A stretch of 32,061 nucleotides of DNA from Clostridiales bacterium (GTDB lineage: Bacteria; Bacillota_A; Clostridia; Saccharofermentanales; Saccharofermentanaceae), in contig JAFYJX010000042.1 in assembly GCA_017537905.1 (NCBI GenBank), positions 1-32,061 of the forward strand, in the 5' to 3' direction. The position numbers were made by a program, and so were the translations under genes. This document shows positions 24,902 through 32,061 of this stretch, in pieces. Under the pieces are notes generated by a model that was not told the DNA's origin, did not search any database, and saw nothing but the letters and a program-made list of their open reading frames with translations. Within the stretch, counting starts at the first letter, position 1. Each line of letters begins with the position of its first letter.

Positions 24902-25477
24902 ATCCGCGCGTTAGAACAAAGGATACTCACCGAAGGTCAGATTCTTCCGGGTGAAGTTCTTAAGGTTGGAAGCTTCTTAAACCAGCAGATCGACACAAAA
25001 CTCCTTAAGGATATGGGCGAGGAAATCGCCGGGCTTTTCTCATGTAACAATGTTACAAAGGTTTTAACCATTGAGTCTTCGGGCATTGCGCTCGCTTATT
25101 CGGCTGCGGTCGCATTAGGCGTTCCGATGGTATTTGCCAAGAAGCACAAGAGCTCTAACCTTGCCGGCAACATCCTCACATCGAAGGTTTTCTCTTATAC
25201 ACACCAGCAGACATACGACATCATGGTATCGGGTGATTACATCAACAGTGATGACACGATCCTTATCGTCGATGACTTCCTCGCGATGGGAAATGCGCTT
25301 AACGGACTGATCGATATCGTAGATCAGGGCGGTGCCAGATTGGCAGGCTGCGCCATCGCTATCGAGAAGGGTTTCCAGGGCGGCGGAGACGCTCTGAGGG
25401 CCAAGGGCATCAGAGTCGAATCTCTGGCCATCATTGACAGGATGACCGATGACTCTCTGGAGTTCAGGCCGCAGTAA
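24902..25477 (+). CDS. xpt: Xanthine phosphoribosyltransferase, apparent AUC start
   Basis: Xpt converts xanthine and PRPP to XMP for purine salvage. The PRPP loop LIVDDFLAMG, the ESSGIA motif and FAKKHKS match the Bacillus subtilis-type enzyme, and the C-terminal ...KGIRVESLAII is typical. Length is about 191 residues. The perfect AGGAGG (24888-24893) cannot serve the GTG at 24893, which overlaps it. Alignment with Xpt proteins puts the first residue at the ATC codon 24902-24904, 8 bases after the ribosome binding site; no ATG, GTG or TTG follows in frame nearby. So the start is probably AUC. If a GTG at 24893 is used, 3 residues are added. A nucleoside importer follows. Confidence 0.88.
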   Translation: MRALEQRILTEGQILPGEVLKVGSFLNQQIDTKLLKDMGEEIAGLFSCNNVTKVLTIESSGIALAYSAAVALGVPMVFAKKHKSSNLAGNILTSKVFSYTHQQTYDIMVSGDYINSDDTILIVDDFLAMGNALNGLIDIVDQGGARLAGCAIAIEKGFQGGGDALRAKGIRVESLAIIDRMTDDSLEFRPQ

Positions 25478-25543
25478 GCCTGAACAAAACTAACTTAGAT
25501 ATGCAATTGTTTGGCATATATCAAATTTGAACGGAGGCAGTTT

Positions 25544-26752
25544 ATGAAAAAACTCATTTCGATGTTGGTAACTGCTGCACTCGCAGTTACATCAGTCTTC
25601 GCTCTTGCAGGCTGTAATTCTAACGGCGGCAACGGCGGCGGCAAGGCATCTAATTTCAAGGTAGGTGCAATTTACATCAACAGCCAGAACGACACATCAG
25701 GTTATACCTATGCTCATCATCACGGTATTACCGAAGGTATGAAGAAGATCGGTCTTGATCCTGCCAAGGATCTCTACATCGTAGACAACATACCTGAGGA
25801 TGACGAGAAGGTTAAGCAGGCAATCGACCAGCTCGCTGGTAACGGCTGCAACATCATCTTCGGTATCAGCTTCGGTTATATCAACGCATTCGAAGCAAAG
25901 GCTAAGGAATATCCGGACATCATCTTCTCTCATGCTACCGGTTATCTCTCAAATGATAAGAACTTCAATAACTATTTCGGAAGAATCTATCAAGCTCGTT
26001 ATCTTGCAGGTATCGCAGCAGGTTATAAGTCTCTCGAATTAAACAACAACAATATCGGTTATGTATCCGCTTGGGGTACTGAGTATGCTGAGACATGTTC
26101 AGGTATCAATGCTTTCGCAATGGGATGCATCGCAGTTAACCCTGATGCTAAGATCAGCGTTTATGAGATCTCCACATGGGGTGACCAGCAGCTCGAAAGA
26201 CAGGCAGCTGAGACATTGATCGATACATACGGATGCTGCGTAATCGCTCAGCACTGCGACTCCGCTCAGCCTCAGATCGTTGCTAACGAGAAGGGCGTTT
26301 TCGGATGCGGCTACAACTCAGACATGACAGCTGAAGCTCCCAAGGCTCACCTTACAGCACCTGTATGGAACTGGGATGTTTACTATGCAACAGCTATGAA
26401 GGCTGCTATGGAAGATCCTGCAAACTTCATGACAAAGGTAGGCAACTACTATGAAGGTCTGAAGGCAGGCTTCGTTGACGTAGCTCCTCTTTCTTCCAAC
26501 TGCACAGCTGAGACAAAGGAAGCTATCGATCTCGCTAAGAAGATGATGATCTCCGGCGAGTGGGATGTATTCTCCGGCGTTAAGCTCTCATTCTCCGGCG
26601 CAGCAGGTTCTGTTGCAGTAGCTAAGACAGACGCTGCTCTTAAGACAAATGACGGTACAGAGATCGTTGCAGCAGGCGGCCCTTCTGTTGAAGACGGCGT
26701 CATCCAGGGCTCAATGAACTACTACGTTGAAGGCGTTACACAGGTTAACTGA
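25544..26752 (+). CDS. nupN: BMP-family nucleoside-binding lipoprotein of an ABC importer
   Basis: Residues 1-24 are a lipoprotein signal peptide ending in the lipobox LAGC (C24), followed by a Gly/Asn-rich linker. The rest is a basic-membrane-protein (BMP/PnrA) periplasmic-type fold, 402 residues in all, which binds nucleosides outside the membrane for the ABC importer encoded next. The start at 25544 follows GGAGG; an upstream in-frame ATG at 25511 is rejected. Order and family match nupNOPQ of B. subtilis and bmpA-nupABC of Lactococcus. The substrate is inferred: xpt just upstream points to purine nucleosides or bases. Confidence 0.9.
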   Translation: MKKLISMLVTAALAVTSVFALAGCNSNGGNGGGKASNFKVGAIYINSQNDTSGYTYAHHHGITEGMKKIGLDPAKDLYIVDNIPEDDEKVKQAIDQLAGNGCNIIFGISFGYINAFEAKAKEYPDIIFSHATGYLSNDKNFNNYFGRIYQARYLAGIAAGYKSLELNNNNIGYVSAWGTEYAETCSGINAFAMGCIAVNPDAKISVYEISTWGDQQLERQAAETLIDTYGCCVIAQHCDSAQPQIVANEKGVFGCGYNSDMTAEAPKAHLTAPVWNWDVYYATAMKAAMEDPANFMTKVGNYYEGLKAGFVDVAPLSSNCTAETKEAIDLAKKMMISGEWDVFSGVKLSFSGAAGSVAVAKTDAALKTNDGTEIVAAGGPSVEDGVIQGSMNYYVEGVTQVN

Positions 26753-26784
26753 TAACTAAAATTTTTGATCACGCGAGGTGTTTT

Positions 26785-28359
26785 ATGGAATATGCCATAG
26801 AGCTAAAGGGAATATCTAAAAGCTTCGGCCCTGTGGCGGCCAATAAAAACATCAATCTGTCTCTCGAAAAGGGCGAGATCCTTGCCCTGCTCGGAGAGAA
26901 CGGATCAGGAAAAACGACACTTATGAACATGCTGTCGGGCATCTATATGCCCGACAGCGGTTCTATTTTTATCGACGGGAAAAAGGTGTCCATCAACTCA
27001 CCTGAAGATTCCGGCAAACTGGGAATAGGAATGGTACACCAGCACTTCAAGCTGGTAGAGCGTTTTACGGCGCTCGAGAATATCCGTATCGGAATGAGGG
27101 ATGCAGGACGTTTTCTGCACGGTGCAGACGTCCGTAAAAAGATTGAAACTACAGCCGAAAAGTTCGGCTTTGATATAGATCTGGATAAGGTTGTCGCCAA
27201 CATGGCGGTATCCGAGAAACAGACACTGGAGATCCTGAAGGTCCTCTGCTATGGCGCTAAGATCATCATTCTGGATGAGCCTACCGCAGTGCTTACCGTT
27301 CAGGAGATCGACCGTCTTTTCGACGTCTTACGCAAGATGAAGGAAGACGGACATTCGATCATCATCATCACACATAAACTTAACGAGGTTATGGCGATAT
27401 CAGACAGAGTTGCCGTTTTAAGACACGGCGAATACATCGATACCGTAGTAACCTCAAAGACAAATGAGAAGGCGCTTACAGAGCTCATGGTCGGACGTAA
27501 GATCGAGCTTAATATCGACCGTCCCATCATGGAAAAGACGCATCCTCTACTTGAGATAAGAGACCTGACCGTCAAGAACGATGAGGGCGCTATAGCTGTA
27601 GATCACATTAATTTCTACATCAGAGGCGGAGAGATGCTGGGCGTTGCGGGAATCGCAGGTTCAGGCCAGAAAGAACTTTGCGAAGCTATCGCAGGACTGC
27701 GTAAGATCGAAGAAGGCCAGATGATCCACGAAGGCGAGAGTATCGTCGGAATGTCTCCTAAGAAGATCTTGGAGCACGGCATCTCGATGAGCTTTATTCC
27801 TGAGGACCGTCTTGGCATGGGACTTGCTCCGTCGCTGTCCATCACTGACAACATGATCCTCAAAAACTACAACGAGTCCAAGGGCATATTTGTTGACCGT
27901 AAATCTGCACGCGAAGAAGCACAGAAAGTCATCGACAGACTTGAAGTCGTTACGCCCTCTACAGAGACTCCGGTAAGAAGACTTTCCGGCGGTAACGTCC
28001 AGAAAGTCCTGCTCGGACGCGAGATCAAATCCGGTCCTAACGTACTTATCACCGCATATCCTGTAAGAGGTCTTGATATCAACTCTTCTTACACGATCTA
28101 CAATATCCTGAATGAGCAGAAGAAAAAGGGTGTAGGCATTCTTTTCGTCGGCGAAGATTTGGATGTCATGCTCGCTTTGTGCGACAAGATCATGGTCATC
28201 TGCCACGGCAAGCTTCAGGGTGTTGTTAACAGTAATCACACGACCAAAGAAGAGATCGGACTTATGATGACAGGTACTATCAACATCGTAAACAAAGAAG
28301 GTAAGACTGACGGTATCGCTAAGGATTCAGCTTTTACAGATGAGGAGGTCAAGGCCTGA
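26785..28359 (+). CDS. nupO: Nucleoside ABC transporter, double ATP-binding subunit
   Basis: This 524-residue protein contains two ABC domains. The first has Walker A LGENGSGKT (residues 36-44) and LDEPTA, with a degenerate signature VSEKQTLEI. The second has a relaxed Walker A (GIAGSGQKEL) and a normal signature RRLSGGNVQK, with TAYPVRGLD in place of the usual Walker B Glu region. That asymmetric pattern is typical of the nupO/rbsA-type ATPases that power nucleoside or sugar uptake. CGAGGTG precedes the ATG. Its TGA stop overlaps the ATG of the next permease by one base. Confidence 0.93.
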   Translation: MEYAIELKGISKSFGPVAANKNINLSLEKGEILALLGENGSGKTTLMNMLSGIYMPDSGSIFIDGKKVSINSPEDSGKLGIGMVHQHFKLVERFTALENIRIGMRDAGRFLHGADVRKKIETTAEKFGFDIDLDKVVANMAVSEKQTLEILKVLCYGAKIIILDEPTAVLTVQEIDRLFDVLRKMKEDGHSIIIITHKLNEVMAISDRVAVLRHGEYIDTVVTSKTNEKALTELMVGRKIELNIDRPIMEKTHPLLEIRDLTVKNDEGAIAVDHINFYIRGGEMLGVAGIAGSGQKELCEAIAGLRKIEEGQMIHEGESIVGMSPKKILEHGISMSFIPEDRLGMGLAPSLSITDNMILKNYNESKGIFVDRKSAREEAQKVIDRLEVVTPSTETPVRRLSGGNVQKVLLGREIKSGPNVLITAYPVRGLDINSSYTIYNILNEQKKKGVGILFVGEDLDVMLALCDKIMVICHGKLQGVVNSNHTTKEEIGLMMTGTINIVNKEGKTDGIAKDSAFTDEEVKA

Positions 28360-29462
28360 TGAAAAAATATCATCTTGTAAGAAGAGCTGACGCCAAGCTC
28401 AGCAGAACGCTTATTTTCTATGCTGTAGGCATTATCGTTTCACTTACGATAGGTGCCATTATCTTAGGTGTCCTGGGCATCAATCCTTTCGATTACTACG
28501 GCAAGATGTTTACGATCGGACTTGTCGGAAACAGATACGGATATAAGAGCATCGAGGGACTTCTAAAGATCTTTGTTCCGCTCCTTATCACATCACTTGC
28601 ATTAAGCCTTTCGTTCAAGATGCGCTTCTGGAATATCGGAGGCGAGGGCGAGTTTTTGATCGGCGCGATAACTGCATCGATCATCGCATTTAACAGCTCC
28701 GGAATGCCTAATTTTGTTACTGTTCTTCTGATGTGCCTCGCAGCGATGATCTCGAGCGGAATAATCGGTATCGCGATCGCAGCTCTTAAGGTCAGGTTCA
28801 ATACGAATGAGACTCTCATGACGCTCATGATCAACTACATCATGCTCTACGTCATAAGATATATCGGCGAGACAAAAGCAGACTGGAATTTCTTCTTAAG
28901 AGAAGACTCCGAGAGACCTAAATTCGGTACTTTCCCTGATTCCGCAGTTATGGCAGGAATCCCGATGGGACAGTTCAAACTCTTATGGTCAGTTATCATC
29001 GCGCTTGCCCTTACGGCAATCGTTTATGTCTATCTCAAATATACCAAGCAGGGATATGAGATTTCCGTTGTAGGTGACAGCAGCGCTACTGCTAAATATG
29101 CCGGAATGAGCGTCGGTAAGATCGTATTAAGGACGATGTTCATCTCATCTGCAATGATCGGTCTTGCTGCAGCGCTTACGGTATCCGCTTCAGGTACGAT
29201 CTCTGATACCGTTACCAACAACGTAGGCTGGACGGGAATCATCGTAGCATGGCTCTCAAAGCTCAGTGTTCCTGCGGTATTCGTAACATCAATTCTTATA
29301 TCTATCCTGCAGTACGGATGCCAGGCAGCGGCAACCCAGTATCCTGCGATCGACAGCAATTATGCAGATCTTCTTCAGGGACTCATTTTGTTCTCAGTTC
29401 TTGTCGCTGACTTTGCAGCAAACTTTAAGATCGTAAAGAAGGAGGATGCTAAGAATGCTTGA
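28359..29462 (+). CDS. nupP: Nucleoside ABC transporter permease 1
   Basis: The 367-residue protein has about nine hydrophobic helices and the binding-protein-dependent permease core, including FWNIGGEGEFLIGAI (about residues 89-103), with the conserved motif MRFWNIG. It forms the membrane channel together with the next gene. The start overlaps the stop of the ATPase gene (ATGA), and its own stop overlaps the start of the next permease by 8 bases, so the three are translationally coupled. Longer than the sister permease, it matches the nupP position of nupNOPQ. Confidence 0.9.
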   Translation: MKKYHLVRRADAKLSRTLIFYAVGIIVSLTIGAIILGVLGINPFDYYGKMFTIGLVGNRYGYKSIEGLLKIFVPLLITSLALSLSFKMRFWNIGGEGEFLIGAITASIIAFNSSGMPNFVTVLLMCLAAMISSGIIGIAIAALKVRFNTNETLMTLMINYIMLYVIRYIGETKADWNFFLREDSERPKFGTFPDSAVMAGIPMGQFKLLWSVIIALALTAIVYVYLKYTKQGYEISVVGDSSATAKYAGMSVGKIVLRTMFISSAMIGLAAALTVSASGTISDTVTNNVGWTGIIVAWLSKLSVPAVFVTSILISILQYGCQAAATQYPAIDSNYADLLQGLILFSVLVADFAANFKIVKKEDAKNA

Positions 29463-30447
29463 AGTATTTACATTATTCCTCTTTAACATAATCGTTTACA
29501 ACATACCGCTCTTGTACGGTACGACCGGTGAGATCATGATCGAGAAATCCGGCTCTCTGAACTTAGGCGTTGAGGGTACGATGGCGATCGGTGCGGTTGC
29601 AGGTTATCTCGTAGGCATCAAGGCTGACAACCTGTTTGTCGCAGTTCTCGTAAGCTTTATCGCTTCAGGTCTTGTAGGTCTTCTGTTCTCGTTCCTGACA
29701 GTTACTTTGCAGGCAAACCAGAATGTAACCGGTCTTACGATCACTACATTCGGTGTTGCTTTCTATTACTTTATCGGTAACGCGCTGGCCAACAGCGAAG
29801 GCGGCTGGCCCAGAATGAACGATACCAAGCTCGCAGCACAGGCACAGGCGTTTGCGATTCCCGGATTATCGAAGATCCCGTTCGTCGGTGAAGCACTTTT
29901 CTCCCACGGAATCCTCGTATATCTCGGTGTCATTATCGCGATCCTGATGTGGCTCTATTTCAATAAGACCGTACCCGGCTTAAAGCTCAGGGCAATAGGT
30001 GAGAACCCTGCCGCTGCAGATTCATTGGGTGTTAACGTAACATTCTATAAGTATGCACACATCATCGTCGGTTCAGGCATCATGGGAATCGGCGGACTTT
30101 ACATGGGTCTTAACATGGGCGGTACTTTCGAAGGTTCCAACTGCTGGATCAACGGTTACGGCTGGATCTCGATCGCTCTCGTTATCTTCGCGAACTGGAG
30201 CCCTGCAAAGGCATTGCTCGGAACTCTCGTTTTCGGATTCTTCAACACATTAAGAGTTCAGAACGCAGCGCTTGCCTACGCATTCCCGAATGCTCTCGGC
30301 TGGCTTACCAAGATACCGTCTCACTTCTTCTCGGCACTGCCGTTCATCATAACGCTCATAGTTCTCATCGCAAGCTCTCTCTCATCGAAGAAAAAGAGCG
30401 GTGAGCCTCAGGCAATCGGACGCAATTACTACAGAGAAGACAGATAA
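29455..30447 (+). CDS. nupQ: Nucleoside ABC transporter permease 2
   Basis: About nine hydrophobic helices in 330 residues form the second permease half. Landmarks are YGTTGEIMIEKSGSLNLGVEG at the N-terminus (in parts YGTTGEIMIEKSG and LNLGVEG) and RAIGENPAAADSLGVNV in the coupling region. The start at 29455 follows AAGGAGG by nine bases; an in-frame ATG at 29446 touches that site and is rejected. It overlaps the preceding permease by 8 bases. The next gene, a flavodiiron protein, starts 18 bases downstream with no terminator between, so it may share the transcript. Confidence 0.9.
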   Translation: MLEVFTLFLFNIIVYNIPLLYGTTGEIMIEKSGSLNLGVEGTMAIGAVAGYLVGIKADNLFVAVLVSFIASGLVGLLFSFLTVTLQANQNVTGLTITTFGVAFYYFIGNALANSEGGWPRMNDTKLAAQAQAFAIPGLSKIPFVGEALFSHGILVYLGVIIAILMWLYFNKTVPGLKLRAIGENPAAADSLGVNVTFYKYAHIIVGSGIMGIGGLYMGLNMGGTFEGSNCWINGYGWISIALVIFANWSPAKALLGTLVFGFFNTLRVQNAALAYAFPNALGWLTKIPSHFFSALPFIITLIVLIASSLSSKKKSGEPQAIGRNYYREDR

Positions 30448-30465
30448 AACGCAAAAGGGGAAACT

Positions 30466-31674
30466 ATGCACAACGTAAGAAAACTTACAGACAACTTGAC
30501 ATGGATCGGCGTAACGGACCGCAGGATCTCTAAGTTCGAGAAAGTCTACAAGCTTAATTCCGGCATGAATTACAATTCGTATTTTCTTGATGCCGGTGCT
30601 AGTGTTCTTTTCGATACGGTCGACAGGGAAGTTGCGGATACGTTCTTCGACAATCTTAAGTATTGTCTGAACGGCCGTGATCTCGACCACATCGTTATCC
30701 ATCACATGGAGCCTGATCACTCGGCTACTCTCGCGGCTGTTCTGGATCTTTATTCGAATGCGAAGATCATCTTAAATGCGAAAACACTTCAGTTCCTGTC
30801 GCAGTTCTTCCCGGACAGGGATTACTCTGACAGAGCGGTCGTTGTAAAAGACGGCGATGAGTTAGAACTCGGATCTCATAAGTTTAAGTTCGTTTTCGCA
30901 CCCATGGTCCATTGGCCTGAGGTCATGATGAGCTTTGATGAGACAGACGGAACGCTCTTTTCCGCTGATGCATTTGGCAGCTACGGTGCTATAAACGGTT
31001 CGATCTTTGCAGATGACAAGGACTTCGATTCAGAGCTCCTTAACGAGGCACGCCGTTATTACACGAATATCGTCGGCAAGTACGGAATGCAGACAACCGG
31101 AGCTATTAATAAAGTTTCATCTCTTGATATCAAGATGATATGCCCCCTGCACTCATATGTATGGCGCAAAGATATTTCTAAGATCATCTCCTGCTACAAG
31201 ACATGGGGTTCTTATCAGCCTGAGGAAAAGGGCGTATTTATCCTCGTCGGTTCTATCTACGGACATACGGCAAATGCCGCTGAAGTCCTCATGACAGAGC
31301 TCGACAACAGAGGCATCAAGTCCGTGATATTGGATGCTTCATCAGCTGATATCTCGGACATTATCGCGATGGCTTTTAAGTACAGCAACATAGCCATTGC
31401 TTCTGCTACTTATAACAACGGTATCTATTCGCCCGTAGAGCATGCGGTAAGAGAGCTTGCTGCCCACGGGTTGACGGGAAGAAGCTTCTCTGTTATAGAA
31501 AATGGTACATGGGCTCCTGCCAGCGGCAAGGGTCTGCTGGCGATCATCGAAGGTTTTAAGAACTGTAAGGTGGTAGGCCAGACGGTAACGATCAAATCGT
31601 CAGGTAATGATGCTTCGGCGCTTGCTATTTCCGGGCTTGCCGATGCTATCAAGGAAGATATTGGAAACACTTAA
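30466..31674 (+). CDS. Flavodiiron protein, FprA family
   Basis: Residues 1-250 form the beta-lactamase-like diiron domain with ligands H80, E82, D84 and H85 (HHMEPDH), H149, D168 and H229. Residues from about 256 form a flavodoxin-like FMN domain starting GVFILVGSIYGHTANAA. Such proteins reduce O2 to water or NO to nitrous oxide and protect anaerobes; the 402-residue length is the two-domain form. GGGGAA precedes the ATG. It follows the transporter genes without a terminator and is followed 20 bases on by a zinc-ribbon gene, so the stress role may be separate from nucleoside uptake. The electron donor is not seen; rubredoxin is not in the window. Confidence 0.94.
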   Translation: MHNVRKLTDNLTWIGVTDRRISKFEKVYKLNSGMNYNSYFLDAGASVLFDTVDREVADTFFDNLKYCLNGRDLDHIVIHHMEPDHSATLAAVLDLYSNAKIILNAKTLQFLSQFFPDRDYSDRAVVVKDGDELELGSHKFKFVFAPMVHWPEVMMSFDETDGTLFSADAFGSYGAINGSIFADDKDFDSELLNEARRYYTNIVGKYGMQTTGAINKVSSLDIKMICPLHSYVWRKDISKIISCYKTWGSYQPEEKGVFILVGSIYGHTANAAEVLMTELDNRGIKSVILDASSADISDIIAMAFKYSNIAIASATYNNGIYSPVEHAVRELAAHGLTGRSFSVIENGTWAPASGKGLLAIIEGFKNCKVVGQTVTIKSSGNDASALAISGLADAIKEDIGNT

Positions 31675-31694
31675 TGGATAAGAGAGGTAGATAA

Positions 31695-32061
31695 ATGCAT
31701 TGTCCTAATTGTGGAAAAGAACTTAATGAGAATCAGAAATTCTGCGGCGGATGCGGAACTGACGTATCCCATCTCTGGCAGCAGGCAGCACCTGCTCCGG
31801 TTCAGGCTGAACCTGCACCCGCAGAACCCGCTCCGGCAGCTCCTGTAGAAGCAGCTCCTGTTGCTGAACCTGCACCTGAGACTCCTGCACCTGCAGCAGT
31901 TCCGATGCCCATGGCTATGGCGTTTGCCCAGGCAACAGCTTCTGCTGCCCCTGCAACTGCTCCCGTTGAAGCAGCGCCCGCGCCCGTTCCGGCTCCTGTA
32001 GAGCCTGCGCCCGTACCGGCACCCGTAGAAGCAGCTCCTGCACCTGTTGCAGCAGCACCTG
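31695..32061 (+). CDS. Zinc-ribbon protein with long Ala/Pro region (3'-truncated)
   Basis: The ATG at 31695 follows GAGAGGTAG and the frame stays open to the right edge. The product begins with a zinc ribbon (C3-P-N-C6 and C17-G-G-C20), then runs into an Ala/Pro/Glu/Val-rich region of at least 95 residues with repeating units such as PVEAAPAP. DNA repeats match the protein ones: GTAGAAGCAGCTCCTG occurs at 31845-31860 and 32025-32040. The layout resembles the zinc-ribbon protein at 4294. A C-terminal domain, if any, lies outside the window. The function is unknown. Confidence 0.8.
   Translation, partial: MHCPNCGKELNENQKFCGGCGTDVSHLWQQAAPAPVQAEPAPAEPAPAAPVEAAPVAEPAPETPAPAAVPMPMAMAFAQATASAAPATAPVEAAPAPVPAPVEPAPVPAPVEAAPAPVAAAP

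Noticed and set aside
25499..25522. Terminator or operator hairpin before the nucleoside-binding protein gene
   Set aside because: GATATGC/GCATAT can pair for 6 bp but the stem is AT-rich and not followed by T residues; no evidence of function.

Overview
The window reads as a stretch of core chromosome from an anaerobic, low-to-moderate GC member of the Firmicutes (Clostridia). The reasons are the gene orders rpsF-ssb-rpsR, tilS-hpt-ftsH and a binding-protein/ATPase/two-permease nucleoside transporter of the nupNOPQ type, strong AGGAGG-type ribosome binding sites, lipoprotein signal peptides, and a flavodiiron protein of the kind anaerobes use against oxygen or NO. A gut or rumen fermenter is a fair guess from the GH3 glucosidase, MalQ and glycerol kinase, but the species cannot be read from the sequence. 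No phage, transposon, CRISPR array, tRNA or rRNA was found, and no stretch over 300 bases lacks a gene.

Layout. 1-2113 is the 3' part of a membrane HD-GYP signalling protein. 2125-3543 is a queuosine unit: promoter, structured leader with an intrinsic terminator (a likely preQ1-type riboswitch), a YhhQ-family precursor transporter, queF, terminator. Next come a lone HD hydrolase and a lone double zinc-ribbon protein, the latter with its own promoter and followed by two strong terminator hairpins. 4914-7862 holds prfA, apparently transcribed with almost no leader, and a Sua5-type threonylcarbamoyl-AMP synthase fused to a low-molecular-weight phosphatase-like domain whose P-loop has lost its catalytic Cys and Arg. 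7863-9252 is the rpsF-ssb-rpsR operon behind a two-hairpin leader. 9281-15677 is rplI-dnaB-tilS-hpt-ftsH, with a leader hairpin before rplI and a promoter-like site inside tilS.

15701-17518 is a surface GH3 glucosidase lipoprotein, convergent with prfC on the minus strand, which is the only minus-strand gene found. From 19208 a plus-strand run carries malQ, glpK, an AEC-family transporter, an SseB-domain protein and an unknown membrane-anchored protein. From 24837 a strong promoter drives xpt, followed by the nucleoside ABC transporter genes, a flavodiiron protein and the start of a second zinc-ribbon protein that runs off the right edge. xpt next to a purine-nucleoside-type importer suggests a purine salvage module.

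I found no wholly new multi-gene system. The most unusual items are the Sua5-dead phosphatase fusion, the apparent AUC start codon of xpt, the near-leaderless prfA, the 16-base direct repeat that abuts two stop codons and brackets rpsF-ssb-rpsR, and the structured leaders before the queuosine, rpsF and rplI units.
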